Position numbers and translations under genes: made by a program. Positions 37,537 through 47,711 of a stretch of 64,000 nucleotides of DNA are shown here, piece by piece (the stretch's first letter is position 1; every line of letters begins with the position of its first letter). Below the pieces are notes generated by a model. The model was given only the letters and a program-made list of their open reading frames with translations, was not told the origin of the DNA and ran no database searches. The stretch is from Gammaproteobacteria bacterium (GTDB lineage Bacteria > Pseudomonadota > Gammaproteobacteria > Pseudomonadales > Porticoccaceae), in NCBI GenBank assembly GCA_016708925.1, contig JADJET010000022.1:248001-312000 (forward strand), written 5' to 3'.

Positions 37537-37660
37537 CAGGTAGCGTGATTCGAGCCGGCTTACAGATAGAGCGAAGATCGGTTATTCGCCGCAGTATACC
37601 CGGCCCCGCGCCATTAGCAAACTTCATTTGGGTCTATGCCGGGGCATACGCAAGGGCTGT

Positions 37661-37987
37661 TCAAACCGCGCCGGCCACAAATGCCGTCAATTGTGCCTTG
37701 GACAGGGCGCCCACCCGGGTATCGTTGAGATTGCCGTTTTTGAACAGCATCAACGTCGGGATGCCACGGACACTGTATTTGGCCGCGATTTCACGATTGG
37801 CATCGACATCGACCTTGCAGACCTTGATCCGCCCGGCAAAATCATCGGCGATCTCGTCGAGAATGGGGGCAATCATTTTGCATGGGCCGCACCAGCTGGC
37901 CCAGAAATCCACGAGTACCGGGAGGTCCGATTGCAGGACATCGACATCAAAACTGGCATCGCTCACATGGACGACTTTGGCGCTCAT
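37661..37987 (-). CDS. trxA: thioredoxin 1
   Basis: 108-residue cytoplasmic disulfide reductase. WCGPC at residues 32-36, cis-Pro in RGIPTLMLF. The ATG at 37987 matches the family length; an upstream start would add five residues. trxA-rho is a conserved gammaproteobacterial pair, divergent from ppx across 110 nt. Confidence 0.97.
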   Translation of the reverse strand: MSAKVVHVSDASFDVDVLQSDLPVLVDFWASWCGPCKMIAPILDEIADDFAGRIKVCKVDVDANREIAAKYSVRGIPTLMLFKNGNLNDTRVGALSKAQLTAFVAGAV

Positions 37988-38097
37988 CAGGGGGCTCCGC
38001 AAAGGGCAGGGACTGGGTGATCGGCAGGTTCGAACCTTACAATAATGCGATCATAGCGCATCCGCTGTCAGAGGCAACGACTACGCGTGCAACGGCA

Positions 38098-39618
38098 ATG
38101 ACCGCGAACACCACCGAAAGCGCCAGCGTCACGGCTGCCACACCCTTGCTGGCGGCCATCGACTTGGGGTCGAACAGTTTTCACCTGCTGGTGGCGGCGG
38201 TCAACCACGGGGAAATGCGTCCCCTGGAAGTCCGGGGTGAAAAGGTGCAACTGGCCGCCGGCCTCCGCAAGGGCTTGCTGGATGGCGCCGCCATTGCGCG
38301 CGGGCTCGAAACCTTGGCGCGGTTTCGCCAGGTCCTCGACACTCTCACTCCGGATACCGTCCGTGTGGTCGGAACCAACACGCTGCGCGCGGCAAAGAAT
38401 GCGCGCGCGTTCATCGGCCCGGCACAGGCCATCCTCGGTCATCCCATCGAAGTCGTGTCGGGGCGCGAGGAAGCTCGCCTGGTGTATCTGGGCGTGGCGC
38501 ACAGTGAGGCGGATGACGATCACGCGCGGCTGGTGGTGGATATCGGCGGGGGCAGCACCGAGCTCATCATCGGCGAGCGCTTCGAGACCCGCGTGCTGGA
38601 AAGCCTGCATATGGGATGCGTAGGCTATCAGCAGCGATTTTTCCCCACGGGCGCCATTACGGCAGCGCGGTTTGATGGCGCGTATCGGGCCGCCTACCTG
38701 GAGGTTCTTGCCGTCCGCGAAGATTTTCGCGCGCGCGGCTGGGGTGACTGCGTCGGTTCTTCAGGGACCCATATCGCCATCGCGGAAGTCCTGCGTGCCC
38801 AGGGCTGGAGCCGGGGAGAGATAACGCGCGGCGGGCTTCAGCAATTGCGCCGCGCCCTGATCAACTGCGGCCATGTCGATGCACTGGGCGCCATCGCCGG
38901 CCTCAAGCCCGCGCGTTACAGCGTCTTCGCGGCTGGCGTCGCCATCGCCTGCGCGGTGTTCGAAGCCCTCGACATTGCCACGATGCACGCCTCGTCCGGC
39001 GCGCTGCGCGAGGGCGTTATCTACGACCTGATCGGGCGCCTGCAACACGAGGATGTGCGCGAGCGCACCGTCAATGCGCTGTTCAACCGGAGCGGGCTGC
39101 CCGAACTGCACGCGCGCCGTGTGCAGGAGGTGGCCGACGACCTGTTCAACCGGCTCCGCAATGACTGGAAGCTACGGCCCGAGCACCGCGAACTGTTGCG
39201 CTGGGCCGCGCAACTGCATGAAATCGGTCTGACCATTTCCCATTCGCAATTCCACAAACACGGTCAATACATCATTCAGAACGCCGATCTGCCGGGCTTT
39301 TCCCGCGATCAGCAAACCGTGCTCGCAACCCTGGTGCGGGGGCATCGCCGCAAGTTTCCCGGCAATCTGCTGGCGTCTTTCAGCAGCGCTGATCGCCTCA
39401 CGCTGACGCGCTTGTGTCTGCTGCTGCGTCTTGCCGTGGCGTTCAAGTATGTAGCGCCGCTGGATGGCCTGCCAAACCTCGACATCCATGCCACGGAACG
39501 CGGCTATCGGCTGGATTTCCCGGCCGGCTGGCTGCAGGAGCATCCACTGACCCAGGCCGAGCTTTGCGAGGAACAGGCCTATCTCGCGCAGGCCGGATTC
39601 AACATCGAAGTAGCATAA
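38098..39618 (+). CDS. ppx: exopolyphosphatase (Ppx/GppA family)
   Basis: Hydrolyses polyphosphate, possibly pppGpp. 506 residues: actin-like ATPase motifs AAIDLGSNSFHLLVA and VDIGGGSTELIIG, then a C-terminal HD-like helical domain (LRWAAQLHEIGLTISHSQFHKH). ATG at 38098 chosen; the open frame upstream overlaps trxA. It converges with ppk, leaving 37 nt. Confidence 0.95.
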   Translation: MTANTTESASVTAATPLLAAIDLGSNSFHLLVAAVNHGEMRPLEVRGEKVQLAAGLRKGLLDGAAIARGLETLARFRQVLDTLTPDTVRVVGTNTLRAAKNARAFIGPAQAILGHPIEVVSGREEARLVYLGVAHSEADDDHARLVVDIGGGSTELIIGERFETRVLESLHMGCVGYQQRFFPTGAITAARFDGAYRAAYLEVLAVREDFRARGWGDCVGSSGTHIAIAEVLRAQGWSRGEITRGGLQQLRRALINCGHVDALGAIAGLKPARYSVFAAGVAIACAVFEALDIATMHASSGALREGVIYDLIGRLQHEDVRERTVNALFNRSGLPELHARRVQEVADDLFNRLRNDWKLRPEHRELLRWAAQLHEIGLTISHSQFHKHGQYIIQNADLPGFSRDQQTVLATLVRGHRRKFPGNLLASFSSADRLTLTRLCLLLRLAVAFKYVAPLDGLPNLDIHATERGYRLDFPAGWLQEHPLTQAELCEEQAYLAQAGFNIEVA

Positions 39619-39655
39619 CGTCGGCCGTAGCCGCTGACCGGCGCGTGATCAAAGG

Positions 39656-41821
39656 CTAATCCGCCATGCGTGCCAGCAAACTCGATTGTGCGCGGTATTC
39701 AGCGTCCGGGAGTTGCGGCTGCCGGAGCACATAGGCGCCGTCGCTGTGCAGCTCCCAGCTCTGACAATTATCCGCCAGCAAGGTCTCCAGCTCCCCGATC
39801 ACGCGCTGAGCCAGGGCCGGATCAAGCAGTGGAAAGGCGATTTCGAGGCGGTTGCGCAGGTTGCGCTCCATGAGGTCGGCGCTCGCGCAGTAAACCGCGG
39901 GCTTGCCGTTGCGGAAGTAATACACGCGCGAATGTTCGAGAAACCGGCCAATGACCGAAATCACGCGGATGTTTTCCGATATCCCCGGCAAGCCCGGGCG
40001 CAGACAGCACATCCCGCGAATGATCAGATCAACCTTTACCCCCGCTGCGCTTGCCCGGTAGAGCGCCTGGATCAGGCTCGCGTCCGTGAGTCCGTTGGCC
40101 TTGAAGACGATGCGCGCCTCCACACCGTCGCGCGCCGCCTGGATTTCCTGGTCGATCAACGCCAGCAGTTTGGTTTGCAGCGTAAAGGGGGCTGTAAACA
40201 GCTTTTTGACATGCTCGGTGCGCCCCATGCCGGTCAATTGCTGGAAAAACGTGTGCAGGTCGCTGCCGAGATCGGCGTTTGCGCTGAGCAGGCTGTAGTC
40301 GGTGTAGAGCCGGGCGTTGCCGGCGTGGTAGTTGCCGGTGCCCAGATGGACGTAACGCTTCAGTTCTCGCCCCTCGCGCCGCACGATGAGCATCGCCTTG
40401 GCGTGCGTCTTGTAACCCACGACACCATAGGTCACCACCGCGCCGGCTTCCTGCAACTGGCTCGCGAGCTGGAGATTTTCGGCCTCGTCGAACCGCGCGC
40501 GCAGTTCAATGACCACGGTGACCTCCTTGCCGGCTCGCGCGGCTTCCGCGAGCAAATCGACGATCTCCGAGCGCGGACCACTGCGGTACAGCGTCATCTT
40601 GATCGCCAGTACCAGCGGATCGCGCCCGGCCTGGCGCAACAGATCGATCACCGGGGTAAAGGACTGGTACGGGTGATGCAGCAACATGTCGCCGTCTGCC
40701 AGCACCTGGAAATAATTGGGATCCTCGCGCAGCGGCGCGGGCAGACTGGGAGTAAACGGCGGAAACACCAGATCGGGCCGATCGACCATGCCGCGCAGCT
40801 GCATCATGCGGCCCAGGTTCACCGGACCGTCGACATGGTAGAGATCGGCGTGCTCGAGATTGAATTGATCGAGCAGAAACTCGACCAGTTCCTGCGGGCA
40901 CTCGGCTGCCACTTCCAGTCGCACCGCGCTGCCGAAGCGGCGCGTGTGCAGCTCGCCCCGCAACGCGCGGGCAATGTCTTCGACTTCCGCCGCGTTCAGA
41001 TCCAGATCGGCATCGCGGGTGATCCGGAATTGATAACAACCCGTCGCGCGCATACCCGGAAACAGAAAATCGACGTGCGAATGAATCACCGACGACAGAA
41101 ACACGAAATTGTCTCCGCCCTGACACAGCTGGTCCGGAACGCGGATGATACGCGGCAGCGAGCGCGGCGCCGGCACGATGGCGAGGCCGCTCTCGCGGCC
41201 AAAGGCATCGCGGCCTTCCAGGCTGACAATGAAGTTGAGGCTTTTGTTGACCAGGCGCGGGAACGGGTGCGCCGGATCCAGACCAATGGGACTGATGACC
41301 GGTAACACCTGCTCGCGCAGATACTCCTGCGCCCAGCGATCGATTTCCGGAGTCCAGGTATCCCGCGCCAGAAACCGGATGCCTTCGCGTTCCAGCGCCG
41401 GCAGCAGGGTTTCATTCAGAATCCGGTACTGGCGCTGAATGGCGCCATGACAGATGGTGCAGAGTTCCTTCAGCACCTCCTGGGGCTGGAGCCCGTCGGT
41501 CGCGACAACTTCGCGCGCAAAGCTGATCTGGCGCTTGAGCCAGGCGACCCGTATTTCATAGAACTCGTCGAGGTTGGAGCTGAAAATGAGCAGAAACTGC
41601 AATCGCTCCAGCAGCGGGTAGGACTCCGTCAGCGCCTGCTCCAGTACCCGCAGATTGAACTGCATCAGGCTGAGATGGCGGTTTATGTAATACGTTGAGT
41701 GCTGATAATCGGCCACGTCCTGGAGTCGCCGAGGCAGCTCATCGAGATCTGATTCGAGCCTTTGCAAGGACGGTTCGTTCATATCGGGATAGGACTCAGG
41801 GGCAAAGTCGCAGGTCATCAT
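39656..41821 (-). CDS. ppk: polyphosphate kinase 1
   Basis: Reversible ATP:polyphosphate phosphotransferase at the membrane. Up to 721 residues with the four PPK1 domains; YYINRHLSLMQFN near the N-terminus, the phospho-histidine in YKTHAKAML, and HLGTGNYHAGNARLYTDY. Starts at 41821, 41818 or 41782 are possible; none has a strong ribosome site. Convergent with ppx, so polyP synthesis and breakdown genes face each other. Confidence 0.95.
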   Translation of the reverse strand: MMTCDFAPESYPDMNEPSLQRLESDLDELPRRLQDVADYQHSTYYINRHLSLMQFNLRVLEQALTESYPLLERLQFLLIFSSNLDEFYEIRVAWLKRQISFAREVVATDGLQPQEVLKELCTICHGAIQRQYRILNETLLPALEREGIRFLARDTWTPEIDRWAQEYLREQVLPVISPIGLDPAHPFPRLVNKSLNFIVSLEGRDAFGRESGLAIVPAPRSLPRIIRVPDQLCQGGDNFVFLSSVIHSHVDFLFPGMRATGCYQFRITRDADLDLNAAEVEDIARALRGELHTRRFGSAVRLEVAAECPQELVEFLLDQFNLEHADLYHVDGPVNLGRMMQLRGMVDRPDLVFPPFTPSLPAPLREDPNYFQVLADGDMLLHHPYQSFTPVIDLLRQAGRDPLVLAIKMTLYRSGPRSEIVDLLAEAARAGKEVTVVIELRARFDEAENLQLASQLQEAGAVVTYGVVGYKTHAKAMLIVRREGRELKRYVHLGTGNYHAGNARLYTDYSLLSANADLGSDLHTFFQQLTGMGRTEHVKKLFTAPFTLQTKLLALIDQEIQAARDGVEARIVFKANGLTDASLIQALYRASAAGVKVDLIIRGMCCLRPGLPGISENIRVISVIGRFLEHSRVYYFRNGKPAVYCASADLMERNLRNRLEIAFPLLDPALAQRVIGELETLLADNCQSWELHSDGAYVLRQPQLPDAEYRAQSSLLARMAD

Positions 41822-41880
41822 GTCAACAGTCTATGTCAAAACGATGTCAGTTCCGCGCCTGGGCTGCCGCAGCCGGGCGG

Positions 41881-43572
41881 TCAGATCGTCTCGGGCGCCC
41901 GGGCCTCGCGCACGGCGTGGAGCTGTCGGTCCGCGAGGCCCGGGGGAATACCCAGCAGGCTGAGTGCCTGCGCCGCTATCAGCAGGCTGGCCTCAAGCAT
42001 TTCCGGAACCACATGATCGGCACCGATGGAGATCAATTCCTCGACACCGCCGTGTTCACTGCAACGCACGATGATGGGTGTACCCACACCTTTGGCGCGA
42101 ATGCCGGCAATGGTGACGCGTGCCAGATCCAGCGATCGAAAAGTCAGGATCGCCAGGCGAGCGGTGGCGATGTGACAACTGGACAGAATATCGAGCCGGG
42201 CGCAGTCTCCGTAAACGACATTGCGCCCGGCGCTCCGCGCCGCGCCAACTCGTTCGATATTCCAGTCGATGCCGACATAAGGAATATCATTTGCCTCCAG
42301 AAGCTGTGCCAGGGTTTCCCCTACCCGCCCGAAGCCCCCGATCACCACATGGCTGCCCCGGTGCAGGGTTACCGGTGCGGCCTTGGGTGACGAATTGCCG
42401 CTACCGTCCAACCAGCGCGCCAGCCAGCGCGCGACAAGGCCATTGTTGCGAATCAATAGCGGGCTCAGCATCATGCTGAACACGATGATCAGGATGACGA
42501 ACGAGCCTTGATCGGGCGGCACGATCCGGTTGAATTGTGCCAGAGTGATGAGCGCAAGGCCGAACTCACCGGCCTGGGCGAGGATCAGTCCAACCCGGAT
42601 CGGGTCAGTGCCCTGCGCCGACCCGAGCACCCTGGCGACCGCAGCGACTACCAGCGCCTTGACGGCGATAAGCACCGCCGTGAAGAGCAGCAAGCGAGCC
42701 CAGTGACTCGGGAGCAATGACAGCTCGACATTCATGCCAACGGCGACAAAAAAAAGCCCCAGGAGAATGTCCCGGAAGGGGCGGATATCCGCGATGATCT
42801 GATGTTTGAAAGGCGTTTCACTCAGCATCATGCCAATCACGAAACTGCCAAGCGCCATCGACAGACCAAAGCCGTGGGTAAGCCAGGCGGCGAGCAGGGC
42901 GATCACCAAGGTACCCAGGACAAACACTTCATTCGCGTCGGCCTGTGCGACCTCGGCATAGATTCTCGGCAACAGCCATTTACCCGCCGCCATCAGCAGG
43001 AGGAAAAGTGCAAACCCCTTGAACAGTGACCAGCTCAGCAACACCGCCAGCGAACTCTGACTTGAATCACCCAGCACCGGGATCAGCACCAGAAAAACCA
43101 CAGCGGCCAGATCCTGGAACAGCAGTACACCGAGCCCGGTCTGGGCGTAGCGGGTGTGAAACTGCTGCAATTCGTTCAGTTCACGCGTGACCAACGCGGT
43201 GGACGAAAAGGCCAGCGCGCCGGCGAGGATTACCGCCGCGGCGAGGCTCGACCCCCACAGGTAAATTGCCCCGCCGAAAATCAGCGCGCAGGCCGCGACC
43301 TGCACGGAACCCACTCCGAACACAGCAAAACGTAGTGCCCACATCCTCTCCAGCGAAAATTCAAGCCCGATGGAAAACAGCAGGAAAGCCACTCCGAACT
43401 CGGCAACCAGTGCGAAATCTTCGGGGGCGCTTATCCACCCCAGGAAATGCGGCCCGACCAGGGCGCCGGCGGCAATATAGGCGACCACCGTGGGCAGTCG
43501 CAGACGGCGGAAGACCAGTGTGGTGAGCAGGGAAGCGCCCAACACGAGGAGCAGTTGCTGAAGAAAAGTCAT
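41881..43572 (-). CDS. Kef-type monovalent cation:proton antiporter (CPA2) with RCK domain
   Basis: About 563 residues: twelve membrane segments of the Na/H exchanger fold (LPTVVAYIAAGALVGPHFLG, LIFGGAIYLWGS, FKHQIIADIRPFRDILLGLFFVAVG), then a TrkA_N/RCK nucleotide-binding domain (VVIGGFGRVGETLAQLLEAN, about residue 400). It belongs with KefB/YbaL-like efflux systems. ATG at 43572 chosen; 43608 is an in-frame alternative. Confidence 0.88.
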   Translation of the reverse strand: MTFLQQLLLVLGASLLTTLVFRRLRLPTVVAYIAAGALVGPHFLGWISAPEDFALVAEFGVAFLLFSIGLEFSLERMWALRFAVFGVGSVQVAACALIFGGAIYLWGSSLAAAVILAGALAFSSTALVTRELNELQQFHTRYAQTGLGVLLFQDLAAVVFLVLIPVLGDSSQSSLAVLLSWSLFKGFALFLLLMAAGKWLLPRIYAEVAQADANEVFVLGTLVIALLAAWLTHGFGLSMALGSFVIGMMLSETPFKHQIIADIRPFRDILLGLFFVAVGMNVELSLLPSHWARLLLFTAVLIAVKALVVAAVARVLGSAQGTDPIRVGLILAQAGEFGLALITLAQFNRIVPPDQGSFVILIIVFSMMLSPLLIRNNGLVARWLARWLDGSGNSSPKAAPVTLHRGSHVVIGGFGRVGETLAQLLEANDIPYVGIDWNIERVGAARSAGRNVVYGDCARLDILSSCHIATARLAILTFRSLDLARVTIAGIRAKGVGTPIIVRCSEHGGVEELISIGADHVVPEMLEASLLIAAQALSLLGIPPGLADRQLHAVREARAPETI

Positions 43573-43654
43573 GGCTCCCCGGCGCGGTAGCGGGCTCTGC
43601 GCGATCATAAACCAGGATGGCGCCGTGCCTGCGGCGTTCCTGGCGACGGCTGAT

Positions 43655-44792
43655 TCAAAATGCCGCGAGCACGGTATCCAGAAATCGATGTCCCAACCGC
43701 GTGGCGGTTAACTGTTCACCGAGCGGCATCACCAGCCCCTTGGCATGCCAACTTTCTCCAATATTCAGCAATCGTCGCGAGCGGCAGACCGGCGCGTTCG
43801 CCGAAATGACTTGCCGGAACCCCGGCACTCAAACGCAACGCATTCATGAGGAACTCCAACGGCAGGTCGGCGACGTCCAGGATCTGCTCTTCAGCGCAGT
43901 GGTCGCCGCGGCGCGCGAGATAATCCCGAGGATGACGCACCTTGCGGCGGCGCCGGATGCAGCCTGCATCCGGATCGGTGAGCTTGCCGTGGGCGCCGGC
44001 ACCGATCCCAATATAGTCGCCGAATTCCCAATAATTGACGTTGTGACGGCTGTGTCGCCCATCGCGCGCATGGGCTGACACCTCGTACTGCCGGTAACCG
44101 GCATGATCGAGCAACGCCGCGCCGGCGGTGTTGATGGCGTCGAGCACCGCCTCGTCGGGGAGCTGCGGCGGCTTGCGATAGAACAGGGTGTTGGGCTCGA
44201 TGGTGAGCTGATACCAGGACAGATGTTCGGGGGCGAGCGCAATGGCCTGCTCCAGATCGGCGGCCGCCTGGGCCGGCGTCTGTCCGGGCAGACAGTGCAT
44301 GAGATCGAGATTGATGTTCTCGAAGCCGGCCGCACGGGCCAGATCAAACGCGCGCAGCGCCTCGCCACCCGAGTGAATACGACCAAGCGCAGTGAGATGG
44401 GTATCGGAGAACGATTGCACGCCGATGGACAGCCGGTTGACGCCGGCGGCGCGGTAGCCGCGAAAGTTATCCGCATCGGCGGTGCCGGGATTCGCCTCCA
44501 GGGTTATCTCCGCATCCGGGGTGAAGCCGATGCGCCGGTCCGCCGCTGCCAACACCGCGGCGATGGCGGGCGCCGAAAACAGGCTGGGGGTGCCGCCGCC
44601 GATAAAAACACTGCCGAAACGGCGACCTTGTGCGCGATCCTGTTCGCAGTCCAGATCGGCAATCAGCGCCCGGACATACTCGGCTTCGGGCAGCACTCCC
44701 GCAGCCTGGTGCGAATTGAAATCGCAGTAGGGGCATTTGCGTACGCACCAGGGAATATGCACATAAAGCGCCAGCGGTGGCAGCTTCAACAT
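43655..44792 (-). CDS. hemW: HemW-like radical SAM protein, frameshifted near the C-terminus
   Basis: Haem chaperone homologous to coproporphyrinogen dehydrogenase. The Cx3CxxC cluster (CVRKCPYCDF) follows LALYVHIPW, then VFIGGGTPSLF and SIGVQSFSD. The main frame stops at 43716, but the next frame gives a proper C-terminus (WHAKGLVMPLGEQLTATRL, ending LDTVLAAF) to 43655. One extra base near 43770 explains it; the restored protein is 378 residues. The start overlaps rdgB's end by 7 nt. Confidence 0.88.
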
Positions 44793-45397
44793 TGGGCGGC
44801 AATCCGCGCACGCAGTTTCGGGAGCAGCGCTCGCAAAGCGCGGCCACGATGACTGAGAGCATTTTTCTCCGCCGCCGTCAGTTCCGCGGCGGTACGTCCT
44901 AGTTCGGGAATCAGGAACAAGGGATCGTAGCCAAACCCATGGGCGCCGTGCGGTCGTTCCAGGATACGGCCCTCCCACACGCCCTCACAAATCAGCGGCG
45001 CCGGGTCGGCGGCCGATTCCAGATAGACCAGGACGCAGCGAAACCGCGCGCCCCGTTGCGCGGCCGGCACGTCGCGGAGCAGCGCCAGGAGTTTCTGATT
45101 GTTGCGCGCGTCGTCGGCGCCTTCCCCGGCAAAGCGCGCCGAATGCACTCCTGGTGCGCCCTGCAACCAGTCGACTTCCAGGCCGGAATCATCGGCGAGC
45201 GCGGCGCGGCCGCTTTCCCGTGCCGCGTGCCGCGCCTTGAGCAGGGCGTTGTCGACGAAGGTGCTGCCGGTCTCCGCGACCGCGCTCACCCCGAGTTCAC
45301 CTTGGGATATCAGGTCGAGGCCCAGTTCGGCCAGCAGGCCGCGCAACTCGCGGAGCTTGCCGGCATTGTTGCTGGCCAGGATGACCTCGGTGTTCAT
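44786..45397 (-). CDS. rdgB: XTP/dITP diphosphatase
   Basis: House-cleaning pyrophosphatase removing deaminated purine nucleotides. 203 residues with ASNNAGKLREL, the metal-binding ADDSGLEVD, HGFGYDPLF and SHRGRAL. It lies 3 nt after the DUF4426 gene and overlaps hemW, as in many gammaproteobacteria. Confidence 0.96.
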   Translation of the reverse strand: MNTEVILASNNAGKLRELRGLLAELGLDLISQGELGVSAVAETGSTFVDNALLKARHAARESGRAALADDSGLEVDWLQGAPGVHSARFAGEGADDARNNQKLLALLRDVPAAQRGARFRCVLVYLESAADPAPLICEGVWEGRILERPHGAHGFGYDPLFLIPELGRTAAELTAAEKNALSHRGRALRALLPKLRARIAAQC

Positions 45398-45400
45398 GGC

Positions 45401-45856
45401 CTAGTGATCACGATAAAACGTGCGCTGAAACGACAGCGTGTAGGAGGGCATATCCGGATTCGCCTTCACCGTGATGTTGAACGTCAGCGAATCCTCGTTT
45501 TCAAAGTTGAACGGCGCGAGGTAGTAAACCGCATCGCCCTCGCGAACCTCGAGAAACTTCAACTCCTGGCTCTGGGCGAAAATATTGGCCACCTGTCCTT
45601 TTACTACGGCAGGTCTGCCACCGATCGTCCCGGCGGGCATGACGGCGATATTGACCAGACCGCGATCACGTCCCCGCACGATGTCATAGGCAGCGGCGAC
45701 CTCGGGACTCACGAAGCTGCTGTTGAAGGCGCTGTAATAAACGCGGTAATCGCCGAACTCGCGGAATGGCCGGTCGTCCGCCGACAGACTGCCCGCGAAA
45801 ATCAGCAGGGGAACCATCAACAGGCGGGACAGCGGAGACAATGGCATTATTTTCAT
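45401..45856 (-). CDS. DUF4426 periplasmic protein
   Basis: 151 residues with an N-terminal signal peptide (LLMVPLLIFAGSLSA) and a DUF4426 beta-rich domain (GDYRVYYSAFNSSFVSPEVA, ending LSFQRTFYRDH). Its place between metW and rdgB is conserved in Pseudomonas-like genomes. Function unknown. Confidence 0.88.
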   Translation of the reverse strand: MKIMPLSPLSRLLMVPLLIFAGSLSADDRPFREFGDYRVYYSAFNSSFVSPEVAAAYDIVRGRDRGLVNIAVMPAGTIGGRPAVVKGQVANIFAQSQELKFLEVREGDAVYYLAPFNFENEDSLTFNITVKANPDMPSYTLSFQRTFYRDH

Positions 45857-45889
45857 GGGTCGCGTCCTCAGGCAGTCATCGGAGACGGG

Positions 45890-46483
45890 TTATTTCGCCA
45901 AATGGTAGATCGCGGTGGCACTGAACAGATTGGACCATACTCCTTTGAGCAGTCGATCGGGGAATTGTTCGGCCACGAATTCGCGGTGCAATACCCGGAT
46001 CGACCGTTCCCGGCACAGAGCCTCGAAATCCTGCACCGTGCAAAAGTGAATATTGGGTGTGTCATACCACTGGTAGGGCAACTGCCGGGTGACCGGCATG
46101 CGACCCCAGGCCGCGAGGAACAGGCGGGTGCGGATATTGCCGAAATTGGGGAAAGTGACAATGCACTCCTGACCCACGCGCAACATCTCGGCAATGGCAT
46201 GATCCGGACGGCGCAACACCTGCATGGAATTGGCCATCAGCACGGTGTCGAAACTCTTGTCCGGGAAATCGGTCAGCCCCTGATCGACATCGGCTTCGAT
46301 CACATTGACGCCGCGGGCGACGCAGTGGGTGATTTTCTCCGGGTCGATTTCGATGCCGTAGCCTTCCACACCCCGGCTGTCCATCAGCACCCGCAGCAGC
46401 TCGCCATCGCCGCAGCCGAGGTCCAACACCCGGCTGCCGGGCGCAATCCAGCGTCGAACAATATCCAGATCGACGCGCAGCAT
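45890..46483 (-). CDS. metW: methionine biosynthesis protein MetW
   Basis: 197-residue AdoMet-binding protein (VLDLGCGDGELL) with the MetW-specific RLFLAAWGRMPVTRQLPYQW. Thought to support homoserine acyltransfer by MetX; the reaction is not established. Its ATG shares one base with metX's stop (TGATG), pointing to tight coupling. Confidence 0.94.
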   Translation of the reverse strand: MLRVDLDIVRRWIAPGSRVLDLGCGDGELLRVLMDSRGVEGYGIEIDPEKITHCVARGVNVIEADVDQGLTDFPDKSFDTVLMANSMQVLRRPDHAIAEMLRVGQECIVTFPNFGNIRTRLFLAAWGRMPVTRQLPYQWYDTPNIHFCTVQDFEALCRERSIRVLHREFVAEQFPDRLLKGVWSNLFSATAIYHLAK

Positions 46484-47631
46484 CAGCAGGTCTCCGCAAC
46501 CCGGTTCATGTAGGTCCGCAACAGTTTTTCATAGCGGGCATTGGGCAGCAGGAAGGCGTCGTGCCCCATGTCGGAGTCGATGCACGCATAGGCCACGTCG
46601 CGATTGGCGGCGACGAGAGCCTGGACGATTTCTTCCGAACGCTGCGGCGCAAAGCGCCAGTCGCTGGTGAAGGAAACCACCAGAAACCGTGCGCGCGCGG
46701 TCCGGAACGCCGCCGCCGGATCGTCGCCGTATTCCCGCGCCAGATCAAAATAGTCGAGCATCTTGGTGATCAGGAGGTAGGTGTTGGCGTCGAAACTCTC
46801 GGCAAACTTGTCGCCCTGATAATGCAGGTAACTTTCCACCTTGAATTCGACCGGCACCTCCAGACCACGTGCAAAGGAACCGGAACGCAGTTCGCGGCCG
46901 AAGCGCTGTCCCATCAGGGCATGGGACAGGTAAGTGACATGGCCCACCATCCGCGCGAGCGCGAGGCCGTTGCGCGGTACGACACCGTGTTCGGCAAAGT
47001 CCCCATCGCGGAAATCCGGGTCGGAGCGGATCGCGCGCCGGGCGATTTCGTTGAAGGCGATATTCTGCGCCGTCAGCTTAAGGGCCGAGGCAATCACGAC
47101 GCAGTGGCGAACACGCGCGGGATATTCGAGCGCCCAGCGCATCGCATTCATGCCGCCCAGGCTGCCGCCGATCACCGCCGCCCACTGCTCGATGCCCAGG
47201 CGGTCGGCGAGCCGGGCCTGACTCAGCACCCAGTCGCGCACCCGCAGCGGCGGAAAATGCTTGCCCCAACGCATGCCGGTTTCGGGATTGATCGCGCGCG
47301 GACCAGTGCTGCCATGACAACCGCCGAGATTGTTCAGGCAGACCACGTAGAAATATCGCGTATCGATCGGTTTGCCGGGGCCGATGTAATCGTCCCACCA
47401 CCCGGGTTTGGCGTCGTCCACACTGTGGAACCCGGCCGCGTGATGGTTGCCGCTCAAGGCGTGGCAGATCAATACGGCGTTGCTGCGCGCCGCGTTGAGC
47501 TCGCCGTAGGTTTCGACCACGAGCTCATAGGAGGCCAGCCGCCGGCCACAGCTCAGTTCGAGCGGCTCGGTAAAGTGATGGACCTCTGGCACAGCCAGAC
47601 CAACGGAGTCAGGGGGAAAGCTGTCCGGCAT
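46483..47631 (-). CDS. metX: homoserine O-acyltransferase MetX
   Basis: Alpha/beta hydrolase that activates homoserine for methionine synthesis. The nucleophile lies in GGSLGGMNAMRW; the C-terminal Asp/His are in DSDMGHDAFLLP. 382 residues from the ATG at 47631 (an upstream ATG at 47685 is less likely). Gammaproteobacterial MetX next to metW often uses succinyl-CoA rather than acetyl-CoA; sequence alone does not settle which. Confidence 0.93.
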   Translation of the reverse strand: MPDSFPPDSVGLAVPEVHHFTEPLELSCGRRLASYELVVETYGELNAARSNAVLICHALSGNHHAAGFHSVDDAKPGWWDDYIGPGKPIDTRYFYVVCLNNLGGCHGSTGPRAINPETGMRWGKHFPPLRVRDWVLSQARLADRLGIEQWAAVIGGSLGGMNAMRWALEYPARVRHCVVIASALKLTAQNIAFNEIARRAIRSDPDFRDGDFAEHGVVPRNGLALARMVGHVTYLSHALMGQRFGRELRSGSFARGLEVPVEFKVESYLHYQGDKFAESFDANTYLLITKMLDYFDLAREYGDDPAAAFRTARARFLVVSFTSDWRFAPQRSEEIVQALVAANRDVAYACIDSDMGHDAFLLPNARYEKLLRTYMNRVAETC

Positions 47632-47711
47632 GGGGTACGACTCTCGGAACCCGGGAAGTCTAAAGACGGGGTCGGATACAGGCAAGCGCGGCCCGGGCGA
47701 TTAGGTCCGCG

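Noticed and set aside
38015..38043. TACAAT as a ppx promoter
   Set aside because: No acceptable -35 element or extended -10 TG upstream; too weak to list.
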